Below, one piece after another: positions 24,086 to 33,324 of a stretch of DNA of 47,494 nt. The translations under genes and the position numbers were made by a program. The notes beneath the pieces are model-generated. The model made no database searches, was not told where the DNA came from, and saw nothing but the letters and a program-made list of their open reading frames with translations. The number at the start of each line of letters is the position of its first letter. Positions within the stretch are counted from its first letter, which is position 1. The stretch is from Candidatus Contendobacter odensis Run_B_J11 (lineage in GTDB: Bacteria; Pseudomonadota; Gammaproteobacteria; Competibacterales; Competibacteraceae), in contig NZ_CBTK010000278.1 in NCBI RefSeq assembly GCF_000531125.1, positions 1 to 47,494 on the forward strand. The letters run 5' to 3'.

Positions 24086-25258
24086 ATGAACCGACGCAAC
24101 CGTTATGGGTGGAGAATCGGACTGCTGGCAATGGCGCTGATCATCGGTGTGACTGGCTACCGTCTGCTGCAACCGTCACCCCAACCGACCGGTGGAATCA
24201 CCGTTGGCTCGGCCCTGGGCGGAGGTGATAACGTCGGCTATCAGCGGGCTTACCAACCTCGTCCGCTGCAATTCCCCACCGATCACGGGCCACACCCGGA
24301 ATTTCGTAATGAATGGTGGTACGCCACCGGAAATCTGAGCGACGCTGCGGGCCGACAATTTGGCTATCAGTTGACCCTGTTCCGCATCGCCCTGTCGCCA
24401 ACCCCGCCAGTAGCGGATTCAGCTTGGCGCACCCATCAGATTTACATGGGGCACTTCGCCCTAACCGATGTCGCTGGCAACCGGCATTATGGATTCGAGC
24501 GCTTCAGCCGGGGCGCAGTAGGACTGGCTGGGGCGCAGGCGACGCCGTTCCGAGTCTGGCTGGAAGACTGGGCGCTGACCGGATCGGAATCCGCTATTTT
24601 TCCGCTGCGGCTGCACGCTCAAGAGGGTGAAATCACCCTTGATCTGACGCTGAATGTCGCCAAACCGATGGTTTTGCAGGGCGACCGGGGCTTAAGCCAG
24701 AAAACCGCTGAACCGGGCAATGCCTCCTATTACTACTCCTACACCCGTCTGCCAACTCAAGGTCTAGTTCGGGTGGGCGATCACTCCTTTGCGGTGAGCG
24801 GCGCCAGTTGGCTGGATCGGGAATGGAGCACCAGTGCATTGGGGCCGGATCAGCGTGGTTGGGACTGGTTCGCGCTGCAACTGGACGATGGGAGGGACTT
24901 CATGTTCTACCGCTTGCGTCGCAACGACGGCAGTATGGACCCCTTCAGCAGGGGCGTTCTGGTCGAAGCCGGGGGTCAGGCCCGATCACTGCGCTGGGAT
25001 GAAGTGGAGTTGCAACCGCTGGGTGAATGGGCCAGTCCCAACAGCGGTGATCGCTATCCCGCCGGTTGGCGTTTGCGCGTATCCGCCGAGAAGCTGGATT
25101 TAACGATCACCCCAAAAGTAGCTGATCAGGAAATGCGGCTGACGGTGCGCTATTGGGAAGGAGCGGTTGCGGTGACCGGCCATGCGGGCGATCAACCGAT
25201 GAACGGGCAGGGCTATCTGGAAATGACGCGGTATGAACCGTCTACCGTAATCCGTTGA
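24086..25258 (+). CDS. AttH/CrtC-like lipocalin-domain protein
   Basis: This 390-aa protein has an N-terminal membrane anchor or uncleaved signal (IGLLAMALIIGVTGYRLLQ) and a tandem lipocalin-like fold of the AttH/carotenoid 1,2-hydratase (CrtC) family. Hallmarks are FRNEWWYATGNLSDAAGRQF, GHFALTD and SGASWLDREWSTSAL, followed by GWDWFALQLDDGRDFMFYRL. It starts directly after the permease stop. The ATPase-permease-AttH trio recurs in proteobacteria, and the AttH protein probably handles the hydrophobic substrate in the periplasm. A carotenoid function is not suggested by the surroundings. Confidence 0.85.
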   Translation: MNRRNRYGWRIGLLAMALIIGVTGYRLLQPSPQPTGGITVGSALGGGDNVGYQRAYQPRPLQFPTDHGPHPEFRNEWWYATGNLSDAAGRQFGYQLTLFRIALSPTPPVADSAWRTHQIYMGHFALTDVAGNRHYGFERFSRGAVGLAGAQATPFRVWLEDWALTGSESAIFPLRLHAQEGEITLDLTLNVAKPMVLQGDRGLSQKTAEPGNASYYYSYTRLPTQGLVRVGDHSFAVSGASWLDREWSTSALGPDQRGWDWFALQLDDGRDFMFYRLRRNDGSMDPFSRGVLVEAGGQARSLRWDEVELQPLGEWASPNSGDRYPAGWRLRVSAEKLDLTITPKVADQEMRLTVRYWEGAVAVTGHAGDQPMNGQGYLEMTRYEPSTVIR

Positions 25259-25291
25259 ATCTCCGCGCAATAGGCTATGCAAGGTGAAACT

Positions 25292-26386
25292 ATGAGCATC
25301 ATCACTCAGACCGAACGAATTCGGGGCGCATTGTGGGGAATGTTCGTCGGTGATGCGCTGGCGATGCCGGTTCATTGGTATTACAACATAGCGGCGCTAC
25401 AGCGGGATTTCGGCACGATCCGCGACTACCAGGCTCCCAAGGATCACCATCCCAGTTCAATTATGGCGCTGGCCAGTACCGGCAAGGCCGGGCGTGGTTC
25501 CCAAGAGGGTGAAGTGGTCGGCAGTGTGATTCTCAAGGGCAAGAAGCATCATTGGGGACCACCCAACCGCCATTATCACCAAGGGATGCGGGCCGGCGAC
25601 AACACGTTGAACCTGCTGTGTGCGCGGGTATTGATCCGAACGATGAACGCGATGGGTCGCTACGATCCGGCCACTTTTCTGCGCGAATACATCGCTTTCA
25701 TGACTGTCCCGGACCGCCATGACGACACTTACGCTGAATCCTATCACCGTGACTTTTTTGCCCACTATGCGCGTGGCCTGCCACCGGAACGCTGCGCCGG
25801 AGCCGAAGGGCATGACACCGCCTCTATCGGTGGGCTGGTGACGTTGCCGCCGGTGATTTTCGCCGCGCTGCGTGAAGGCGACCGGGCGGCAGCGGACACA
25901 GCAGCGCTGATGCAATTACGGCTGACCCATCGCTCCGGCAAGCTGGAGCATTACGCGCTGGCGCTGAGTGAGTTGCTGGTTCGGTTGCTGCAAGACCCGG
26001 AAGCGCGGATTGGGCCGCTGGCCTGCGCGGTCGCCGAACGGCTGGGATTTCCAGCAACAGCAGTGGTCGGGCAGATCATCCGCAATCACCAATCCGATCT
26101 GGATGTGATCGGTGGCCTGCTCAGCCCCGCCTGCTACATTGATCAATCCTTTCCAGCGGCACTGTATCTGGCGGCGCGCTATCCAGACGACTTTGAGGCC
26201 GCGCTGGTCGCCAACACCAATGTCGGCGGCGACAACTGCCACCGGGGCGCGGTATTGGGGGCGATGCTGGGCGCGGCGCTGGGACTTCGGGCTATCCCTG
26301 AACGCTGGATTCAGGGGCTTCAGGCGCACGCCGCCTTGGAGGCGGAAATCGAGACCTTCATCGCCGGATTCGCCGGTACGCCTTAG
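25292..26386 (+). CDS. ADP-ribosylglycohydrolase family protein
   Basis: This 364-aa protein has the all-helical ADP-ribosylglycohydrolase (DraG/ARH) fold. RIRGALWGMFVGDALAMPVH is the standard opening and YHQGMRAGDNTLNLL holds the first metal-binding Asp. The C-terminal metal motif reads ANTNVGGDNCHRGAVLGAML, where classical members have GGDTDT. This variant occurs in a branch of the family close to J1-crystallins, so the substrate may not be ADP-ribosyl-protein. I chose the ATG at 25292, preceded by AAGGTG; an ATG at 25277 is also possible. The stop codon overlaps that of the convergent GGDEF-EAL gene. Confidence 0.85.
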   Translation: MSIITQTERIRGALWGMFVGDALAMPVHWYYNIAALQRDFGTIRDYQAPKDHHPSSIMALASTGKAGRGSQEGEVVGSVILKGKKHHWGPPNRHYHQGMRAGDNTLNLLCARVLIRTMNAMGRYDPATFLREYIAFMTVPDRHDDTYAESYHRDFFAHYARGLPPERCAGAEGHDTASIGGLVTLPPVIFAALREGDRAAADTAALMQLRLTHRSGKLEHYALALSELLVRLLQDPEARIGPLACAVAERLGFPATAVVGQIIRNHQSDLDVIGGLLSPACYIDQSFPAALYLAARYPDDFEAALVANTNVGGDNCHRGAVLGAMLGAALGLRAIPERWIQGLQAHAALEAEIETFIAGFAGTP

Positions 26387-29313
26387 CGTAGGCGCGCCCA
26401 ACCCAGTTCCGCGCAACATCTGGCAAATTCAGCCGCTGGCACCGGCTTGCTGAAGTGATAGCCCTGCGCCGCGTCGCAGCCCTGCTCGCGCAGAAAGCGC
26501 AACTGTTCAAGCGTTTCGACGCCTTCAGCGACTACAGTTAGCCGCAGACTTTTACCCATCTGAATAATGGCGGTGGTAATAGCGGTATCGTCGGGATCGG
26601 CGGGGATGTCGCGGACAAAGGACTGGTCGATCTTGAGCCGGTTGATCGGGAAGCGCTTGAGATAGCTCAGGCTGGAATAGCCGATGCCGAAGTCGTCTAC
26701 CGCGAATTTCACCCCCCGCGTCTGAAGCCGGCGCATGGTTCCGATCATTTTTTCGGTGTCCCGCATCAACAGGCTCTCAGTGATTTCCAGTTCCAGCAGT
26801 TCCGGCGCCAAGCCGACCGTTTCCAGCGCCTGGATCACCTGGTCTTCCAGATGGGGTTGCAGCCATTGTTTGGCCGACAGATTGACGGCGATGGGAATCG
26901 CCGGCAGTCCGGCATCCTGCCAACAGCGGTTCTGGGTGCAGGCGACGCGCAAAGTCCATTCGCCGATGGCGTTAATCAGCCCGGTTTCTTCGGCCACCGG
27001 AATAAATTTGATCGGCGGCACCAGGCCACGCTCAGGGTGTTGCCAGCGGATCAGGGCTTCCGCACCGATCAACCGGCCCGTCGCCAGCTCAAACTGCGGT
27101 TGATAATGCAGCACGAATTCATCGGCCTCCAGCGCATGTCGCAACTCGTTGCTCAGCGCGAACCGTTCTGATACCCGGTGGTTCAGTTCGACAGTGAAAA
27201 AGGCATAGCTGGCACGACCTGCTTCCTTGGCTTGATACATCGCACTGTCAGCAAACCGAATCAGCGTTGGGGGATCGGTCGCATCCAGCGGGTAAATGCT
27301 GACGCCAATGCTGGCGCCAATATGCAGGCGCTGGTCGTTCAGCATGAACGGCTCATGCAGGGCGTGTAGCAGATGATCGGCAACTTGGCCCACGGCGGCA
27401 GGATCGATAATGTCTGGCAGCACCAGGATAAATTCGTCGCCCCCCTGCCGGGCCAGCGTATCCTCTTGCCGAATGCAATGCCGCAACCGTTCGGTCACCT
27501 GCTGCAACAATTGGTCGCCAACCTCATGGCCCAGTGAATCATTGATGGTCTTGAAATGGTCAAGGTCCAAAAACAAAACGCCGACGTGCTGCCGTTTACG
27601 CTGGGCGTGGTGCAGTGCCTGGGCCAAGCGATCCAGCAGCAAGGTGCGATTGGGTAAACCGGTCAGTGGATCATGCGTCGCCATTTGATGAATGCGCGCT
27701 TCGGCGCTCTTACGCTGGGCTTCGCGGTCGAACAAATCCAGCGCGAAGGAAATCTCGCCAGCCAGATTGTTGAGCAGGTCGGTGATATCCGCCTCGAAAA
27801 AATTCCGCTCTGCTGCATAGGCGCTCAGACAGCCGACCACCCGACCGTTGCGCCGCAATGGGAAGGCAGCGCCGGCATGAATGCCCATTACGCCCGCCAC
27901 TTGACGCCAACCCTGAGCGTTGGGATCGCTTGGAAAATCATTGTTCACCACCGGTGATCCCTGACGAAAGGCCATCCCGGTCGGCTCCCAAATCTCCGGG
28001 ATGCTGGGATCATCGAACAAGTGAGTGCTGGCGAGATAGCGCGGATAGTCGGGTACCGCACCGGCATGCGCTGCCGGCTGGAATCCGCCGGTTTCCGAAT
28101 CAACGAAACCGATGGTTGCTATTTGCATTTGCTCCAGATCGGCCACGATTTGGCAGACCTGCTGGAACAGATCATGAGGTTCGGCATGACGGATAATGGC
28201 GGCGCTGATCCGGCTGAGCGCAGCATAACAATGGCTCAGCCGCAGAATTTTCTGTTCGGCCTGTTTCTGCGGCGTCATGTCGCGGACGGCCTCGACCGTA
28301 ACTTTGTGGCCCTGATAGGTGAAGCGGCGAAGGTAGATATCGGCATGGAACACCGTGCCGTCCTTGCGCCGGTGCAGGTGATCTACTCGCCGCGTTGACG
28401 GAGTGCTGAGTAGTTCGACGTGGGTCGCGGCATCAACGGCCAGGTCACGATCCCGCAGCGCCAGCAGTTCTTCCCGACTGTAACCGTACAGTTTGCAAGC
28501 CGCCGGATTGACATCAAAGATGCGGCCGTCGCGGCCATCCACCAACAGCAGCGAATCACCGATAGTGGCGAATACGCCACGGTATTTCACTTCGCTGGCC
28601 CGTAGTGCGGCTTCCATCTTCTTGCGGCGGGTGATGTCTTCCTTGATAGCGATGAAATGGGTAATGGTGCCTTTTTCATTGCGGATCGGTGCAATCGAGG
28701 CGGATTCCCAGTACAGCGTGCCGTCCTTGCGCCGGTTGCGAAACTCACCACGCCATTCCTGGCCGCTGACGAGGGTTCGCCATAGCCGCTGGTATTGTTC
28801 CGGCGGGGTCTTACCAGATTTAAGAATGCGCGGATTGGCGCCGATAACCTCGGCGGCGCTATAGCCAGTCACTTGGACAAACTGCGGATTGACGTACTCA
28901 ATGGCACCAGCGCAGTTGGTGATAATGACCTGGTTGGCGCTGTTTTCAATAGCCCGTGAAAACAGCCGCAACTGGTGTTCCACCTGCCGCCGTTCGGTGA
29001 TTTCCACGGTAAGCCGTTGTTGTTGCTGGAAAAAATCCCGTACCAGTTGCGCCAGTTGGCCGAATTCGGTATCCCGATCCGACAGTGAGTCGAGCAGGGC
29101 GGGATCGTGGCTGCGCAGGCTGCGCGCTAACAGGCGCAGCGGGCGGTTGATCCAGCGCAACAGCGCGACGAACAGGGTAACGAGCGCCAGCAGACCGCTG
29201 AGAATGAAGGTCAGGAGCGCGGCGTTCCTGATCAGCGCCACTATGAAGATGGCGATAATCAGCAGCAAGATGCCGAGAATACGAAGCTGGATTTTGCCGA
29301 TGGGTAGCTTCAT
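26383..29313 (-). CDS. PAS-PAS-GAF-GGDEF-EAL cyclic-di-GMP protein
   Basis: This 976-aa sensor has two membrane helices in the first 55 residues, a PAS domain near 115-230, a second near 240-350, a GAF domain near 370-530, GGDEF near 545-705 and EAL near 720-970. The GGDEF active site is intact (RQGGDEF) and an inhibitory RxxD (RQED) sits five residues before it. The EAL site is intact too: AEALIRW, EITESLLMRD and AVDDFGIGYSS. So it could both make and degrade c-di-GMP in response to a bound ligand or redox signal. Its start overlaps the rarD stop (ATGA). Such a protein could control the exopolysaccharide locus nearby, but that link is inference. Confidence 0.95.
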   Translation of the reverse strand: MKLPIGKIQLRILGILLLIIAIFIVALIRNAALLTFILSGLLALVTLFVALLRWINRPLRLLARSLRSHDPALLDSLSDRDTEFGQLAQLVRDFFQQQQRLTVEITERRQVEHQLRLFSRAIENSANQVIITNCAGAIEYVNPQFVQVTGYSAAEVIGANPRILKSGKTPPEQYQRLWRTLVSGQEWRGEFRNRRKDGTLYWESASIAPIRNEKGTITHFIAIKEDITRRKKMEAALRASEVKYRGVFATIGDSLLLVDGRDGRIFDVNPAACKLYGYSREELLALRDRDLAVDAATHVELLSTPSTRRVDHLHRRKDGTVFHADIYLRRFTYQGHKVTVEAVRDMTPQKQAEQKILRLSHCYAALSRISAAIIRHAEPHDLFQQVCQIVADLEQMQIATIGFVDSETGGFQPAAHAGAVPDYPRYLASTHLFDDPSIPEIWEPTGMAFRQGSPVVNNDFPSDPNAQGWRQVAGVMGIHAGAAFPLRRNGRVVGCLSAYAAERNFFEADITDLLNNLAGEISFALDLFDREAQRKSAEARIHQMATHDPLTGLPNRTLLLDRLAQALHHAQRKRQHVGVLFLDLDHFKTINDSLGHEVGDQLLQQVTERLRHCIRQEDTLARQGGDEFILVLPDIIDPAAVGQVADHLLHALHEPFMLNDQRLHIGASIGVSIYPLDATDPPTLIRFADSAMYQAKEAGRASYAFFTVELNHRVSERFALSNELRHALEADEFVLHYQPQFELATGRLIGAEALIRWQHPERGLVPPIKFIPVAEETGLINAIGEWTLRVACTQNRCWQDAGLPAIPIAVNLSAKQWLQPHLEDQVIQALETVGLAPELLELEITESLLMRDTEKMIGTMRRLQTRGVKFAVDDFGIGYSSLSYLKRFPINRLKIDQSFVRDIPADPDDTAITTAIIQMGKSLRLTVVAEGVETLEQLRFLREQGCDAAQGYHFSKPVPAAEFARCCAELGWARLR

Positions 29314-30266
29314 GGTGGCGGAGTTCCATGGCTCGATGCAGTAACCCAGCCGGATCGGCGGCGATGGCTGGACCAGGCGTCAGCACTGTACAGCACCAGC
29401 GCCAGCCAGATACAGCCGAATGCGGCCAGATGAATGGCGGTGAATGGTTCGCGGTAGACGGCGACCGCCAGCAGGAATTGCAGGGTGGGCGTCAGGTACT
29501 GAATCAGGCCAACAGTGGACAGACGCAGCAGACGGGTGGCTTCGAGAAACATCAGCAACGGAGCAACGGTGATCAGGCCAACGGCCAGCAGCAGCAGATC
29601 GGTGCTAACGTCCCCCGTGCCAAATGCGCCGGTTCCGCGCACCGCAAGCACCAATAGAAACAGCAGGGCGACCGGCGCCAGCAACGCGGTTTCCACGCCC
29701 AAGCCCAGCGCCGCCGGATGACCGGCTTTCTTGCGCAGCATCCCGTAGCTACCGAAACTCAGTGCCAAACTGAGGGCAATCCAGGGCACCAAGCCGTAAC
29801 CCGCGATGAGAACCAGTACACCCACCGCAGCGAGGGCGACCGCCGCCCACTGGCGGGGATTCAGCCGCTCGTGCAGGAACAGCACACCCAGCACCACATT
29901 GACCAGTGGATTGATGTAGTAGCCAAGGCTGGCTTCCAGAATCCGCCCGTGCTGCACCGCCCAGATATACAACAGCCAATTGGTAGAAATCAGCAGCGTC
30001 GTTAGCAGGTAGAAGCGCAGGCGGCGCCAGTCGCGGAATTCAGCGCACAAGGCGTGCCACTGACCCTGCGCCAGAATCAGCGCCAGCAGCACCACCACCG
30101 ACCACAAGATGCGGTGCGCCAGCACTTGCAGGGGAGGAACCTGCCCAAGCAGTTTGAAATAGATCGGGAACAGCCCCCAGATGCCAAAGCAGCCCAGCGC
30201 ATTTAATACTCCGGTAAGGGAATGATCCACTGATGGATCAGGTGCGGGCGGTAAGGGCAGAGACAT
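29310..30266 (-). CDS. rarD: EamA/RarD family transporter
   Basis: This 318-aa inner-membrane protein has about ten helices in two EamA repeats. The beginning GCFGIWGLFPIYFKLLGQVP and the motif HGRILEASLGYYINPLVNVV are typical of RarD proteins of the drug/metabolite transporter superfamily. E. coli RarD is chloramphenicol-sensitive in name only and its substrate is unknown. It is translationally coupled to the downstream c-di-GMP gene by a four-base overlap and starts 14 bases after the GDT1-type gene. Confidence 0.9.
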   Translation of the reverse strand: MSLPLPPAPDPSVDHSLTGVLNALGCFGIWGLFPIYFKLLGQVPPLQVLAHRILWSVVVLLALILAQGQWHALCAEFRDWRRLRFYLLTTLLISTNWLLYIWAVQHGRILEASLGYYINPLVNVVLGVLFLHERLNPRQWAAVALAAVGVLVLIAGYGLVPWIALSLALSFGSYGMLRKKAGHPAALGLGVETALLAPVALLFLLVLAVRGTGAFGTGDVSTDLLLLAVGLITVAPLLMFLEATRLLRLSTVGLIQYLTPTLQFLLAVAVYREPFTAIHLAAFGCIWLALVLYSADAWSSHRRRSGWVTASSHGTPPP

Positions 30267-30280
30267 GCGCGGTATCCGCT

Positions 30281-30865
30281 TCAGCCCGGCAGAGTGGCGA
30301 AGGCCCGCCAGCCGGCGACCGCTGCCAGCAGCAGGAACAGGACGCCGCTGACCCGGTGTAGCAGAGGCATCGGCAATCGTTGCAATACAGTGCGTCCGGC
30401 CAGCACCCCCAACGCCGAAATCGCCGCCAATCCTAGCGTCCCGCCGACCCAGACCGGCAGCGCGTCCTGGGTGCTGGCGAGGCCGGCCACGGCGAGCTGG
30501 GTTTTATCCCCCAGTTCCGCCAGGAAAATGAGTACAAAGGTAGACAGCACCACACTTCGACCGCTTTTTTCCTCAACTTCGACTGTTTCCGCATCGGCTT
30601 CTCGCCAAGCTCGCCAGCCGAATACGGCGAACAGAACCGCCACGATAGCGGCCGTTGCCCATTCGGGCACCCAGGCGGCAACGGAAGCACCAAACAGAAC
30701 CGCCAGCAGGTTGAGTACCGCGAATGCCAGCACCGCGCCGATTAACACCGGCGCGGGCGGATGACGAGCGGCCAGAGTCATGCAGACCAGTTGGGTTTTG
30801 TCACCCAGTTCGGCTAAAGCAATCAAACCAAATGCAGTGGATGTAGTGATGATAAAAGCGCTCAT
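30281..30865 (-). CDS. GDT1/TMEM165 (UPF0016) cation exporter
   Basis: This 194-aa protein has two homologous halves of three membrane helices each. Each half carries the diagnostic E-x-G-D-K-T/S motif: LAELGDKTQLVCMTLA near residue 17 and LAELGDKTQLAVAGLA near residue 116. Bacterial members (MneA, Mnx) export manganese or calcium. No yybP-ykoY riboswitch is visible in the short leader shared with the divergent DUF2845 gene. Confidence 0.93.
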   Translation of the reverse strand: MSAFIITTSTAFGLIALAELGDKTQLVCMTLAARHPPAPVLIGAVLAFAVLNLLAVLFGASVAAWVPEWATAAIVAVLFAVFGWRAWREADAETVEVEEKSGRSVVLSTFVLIFLAELGDKTQLAVAGLASTQDALPVWVGGTLGLAAISALGVLAGRTVLQRLPMPLLHRVSGVLFLLLAAVAGWRAFATLPG

Positions 30866-30937
30866 GACTATCTATGGTAGTTGCTATGGAAAGGTTGCAT
30901 GATAACCATATTAGTGGCAATTCGGGTGGAGAAAACT

Positions 30938-31315
30938 ATGCGTGGGTTTGGCTGGTTGGTCTTGGTATGCGCATTAGCGGTCGGCGCTACCAGTGCGGTC
31001 GCCGACAGCATTCGCTGTGGCGGTTATCTGGTGAACACCGGCGATTCCCAGTCGCGGGTGCTTCAGATCTGTGGCGAACCGCAACGCGCCTGGCAGGACG
31101 GTTTCATCGAACAGGTGGTGCGCCGGAATGAGGGCTATGCGGTCAATCCGGCGCCGCTGAATCCCGATGTCCGTCCGCCAGGTTACGAAACCGAGTATCG
31201 CCGAGTCATTCCCGTCTACCGTTGGGATTACAGTTTTGGGCCTGGAACCTTCCTGAAAACCCTGATTTTTCACGGCGATGTGCTGGTCAACATCCTTGAT
31301 GGCCCACGGCAGTAA
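30938..31315 (+). CDS. DUF2845 periplasmic protein
   Basis: This 125-aa exported protein has a signal peptide GWLVLVCALAVGATSAVA cleaved before DSIRCGG. The mature part has RCGGYLVNTGDSQSRVLQIC, GEPQ and then a C-terminal VYRWDYSFGPGTFLKTLIF, matching DUF2845, a small domain related in shape to BamE/OmlA-type proteins. The ATG at 30938 has GGTGGAG seven bases upstream; earlier in-frame starts would bury the signal. Two Cys residues in the first 30 mature residues could form a disulphide. Its function is unknown. Confidence 0.8.
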   Translation: MRGFGWLVLVCALAVGATSAVADSIRCGGYLVNTGDSQSRVLQICGEPQRAWQDGFIEQVVRRNEGYAVNPAPLNPDVRPPGYETEYRRVIPVYRWDYSFGPGTFLKTLIFHGDVLVNILDGPRQ

Positions 31316-31322
31316 AGCCGTG

Positions 31323-32513
31323 TTAGCCGGTTGGTAACGTCAGCCGTTCCAGTACCTCCAGCACCGCACGCGGTTCCAGTTTACCCTTGAAAAACAGCAC
31401 CGGGCCGGGTACATCCTGAAAATCCTCTGCGCCGACGTTCAGCCGTTCTGATACCGCCACAATCAAATCGGGCATGGCGGCACGGCGCAGCTTGTCCAGC
31501 TTGCGGCGCAGATAATCGGGATGCCAGAAGCCCATGATCTCGATATGCGCGATCCGTCCATCGGGATGACGCAGGGCAAAGTCGGGTACGAATACCGTTC
31601 CTTTCAAATCCACGATTTCCACTTCCCGCTCCAAAACCCACGGCGTATTGAGTTTTTCCCAGCGGCGGACAAAGTTTTCTTCCAGCAGGCTGTCATAAGC
31701 CGGCGGCGCGGCGCCCAGCGGCTTAAGCGGCGATTGTGAGTCGATCTGGTAGCTGAGTTCCTGGCCGTCCCGTTGCAATACCGCCACCATCTCCCAACGG
31801 CTGACCCGCAACAGCGCTGGCAGGAACACTGCCATTTGCAAGCCGTACTTGCGAGTTTGCTTGAACAGGCTGGCGGGGCCATCTACGTAAATCTGATAGC
31901 CGTCGTCCAAGTGGCCTTCAACCGCGTACATCAGCCCGTGAAACTTGAGATGGCGGAATAGTCGCCGGTATTCACCGGGAACATTGCGGTGGGCGATAAG
32001 GCGTAGACACAGCGCCGAGTACAGCAGTCCTTGCGCTTGGGCGAGGTTGTAGCGGTTTACCAGCGCCTCTGGAGTGAAATCCGGCAGCACCGTTAGTAGA
32101 TGATGCTCCGGCAGGTCGGCATACAGCGCCTCGCGCAGCGTTTCTACCTCCAGTTGATAGCGCGGCGCGACTGCTTCCAGCACTTCCCGCGCCTGAGTTT
32201 CACCGTAACCGCCGCGCTCGGCGGCCAAGGTGAACACCTCCCGCCGCAGCGTTTCTGGTTCGAGTTCGCCAGTCGCCAGGGTGAATTCGGCGGCATTCAG
32301 CGCCAGATGAGCAAAGCCGCGCACGATGCGGTAATCGGGCGAGTCGCCTTCCAGCGCCCGTAATGCCGCCTGCAACTCGCCTCGAGTGCGATGCTGATGC
32401 TCGCAGATCAGGGTCAGAACCTGTTCGGCCCAGACCTGTTGCTCGCGGCGCAGAAAGCGCGGATAAATCTGGGCACCGCGTTTGTGGGAAAAGAGGAGAT
32501 CGGAGGGTAGCAT
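31323..32513 (-). CDS. DUF790/Bax1-like nuclease
   Basis: This 396-aa protein matches DUF790, the Bax1 family of archaeal and bacterial nucleases that act with XPB helicase. It opens MLPSDLLFSHKRGAQIYPRF and has FRHLKFHGLMYAVEGHLDDG in the middle. The nuclease core is near residues 280-350: EENFVRRWEKL, VFVPDFALRHPDG and IEIMGFWHPDYLRRKLDKL, a PD-(D/E)xK-like arrangement. Family members normally neighbour an XPB helicase gene, but none is visible in this window. Upstream lies only the tail of a methyltransferase gene, so the partner may have been lost or may lie elsewhere. Confidence 0.85.
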   Translation of the reverse strand: MLPSDLLFSHKRGAQIYPRFLRREQQVWAEQVLTLICEHQHRTRGELQAALRALEGDSPDYRIVRGFAHLALNAAEFTLATGELEPETLRREVFTLAAERGGYGETQAREVLEAVAPRYQLEVETLREALYADLPEHHLLTVLPDFTPEALVNRYNLAQAQGLLYSALCLRLIAHRNVPGEYRRLFRHLKFHGLMYAVEGHLDDGYQIYVDGPASLFKQTRKYGLQMAVFLPALLRVSRWEMVAVLQRDGQELSYQIDSQSPLKPLGAAPPAYDSLLEENFVRRWEKLNTPWVLEREVEIVDLKGTVFVPDFALRHPDGRIAHIEIMGFWHPDYLRRKLDKLRRAAMPDLIVAVSERLNVGAEDFQDVPGPVLFFKGKLEPRAVLEVLERLTLPTG

Positions 32514-32642
32514 CGCTTCGGAATTGGCACTGGGAGCGCGTGGATCACACGCAGTCCGTCAGGGTTTGGGTAGGATTTATTGATTCGGCGGATATTCAGG
32601 CTCGCCCCACCGGTTATAGAAATAGTCGTAGTTGGCGATATG

Positions 32643-32867
32643 GTGATGCTGCGAAACCAGGGTTACGAAGTTATGGTGCGACCCAGTCGGTGGCAGTTGG
32701 GGTCGGAACAGGCAATGTTGCAAACGACACTGTTGGAGAGTTGGGTTAGTGCGGCGCTGGAAATTGCGCCCGAAGCTGCGGATGAACTGGCGAATTGGCA
32801 GTCTCAACGCCGCCGCTGGATTGAATACGGACAATCACGCTTGCAGGTTGGGCATCGGGACTTATGA
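32643..32867 (+). pseudogene. C-terminal remnant of a class I SAM methyltransferase
   Basis: The frame reads LRNQGYEVMVRPSRWQLGSE, then QAMLQTTLLESWVSAALEIA and RRRWIEYGQSRLQVGHRDL. This matches the C-terminal end of a family of small class I methyltransferases (AL--AGY-V-VR-S-W-LG, then W---RR--I--G-S-L-VGH-DLL). The SAM-binding half is absent upstream, so only about 75 codons survive. It borders the AT-rich scar that includes the IS element. Confidence 0.6.
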
Positions 32868-33324
32868 GCATGGACAGGCACAGCGCCGAGTTAGGGTATG
32901 GGTATGCCATGTGTCCACAGTTCATATTCGCTAATATCTATTTCATCATTCCAATAAACTGCGTAGCCACCTTGATCAACCCGGACATTTTTGAAAAACG
33001 CCGAGTTTTTTAAGTCAGCAAACATTTCTTTTTCCAGCAAATGAATAACGTAATGTTTCCCATTTAATCTCTACGGGTCTAATTCCCCGCAGCTTGCTGC
33101 GTTCTTTGGTAACCCAATACCCCGCAGCTTGCTGCGGGGTCGTTTATCAAACTCTACAACTAACGTATGGCTGTCAATCGCTTGCACAGAAGTAATTTTA
33201 GAGCACTCTTTGTGGCAAGTCACCTTCGATAATTTCTAATATCCCTATGTTGAAAAGACCATTGTACTCACCGTACACTGCATGAAAATATAGTGGCAGG
33301 TGACTGCCAAAAAAATTGGCAGTT
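32868..33324. other. AT-rich gene-free stretch with two CCCCGCAGC palindromes
   Basis: No credible gene is seen. Two copies of CCCCGCAGCTTGCTGCG occur: 33085-33101, and 33120-33139, where it extends to a perfect 9-bp stem, CCCCGCAGC-TT-GCTGCGGGG. The base composition is markedly poorer in GC than the flanks. The hairpin is followed by mixed sequence rather than a T-run, so it looks like a REP-type element more than a terminator. Confidence 0.6.
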
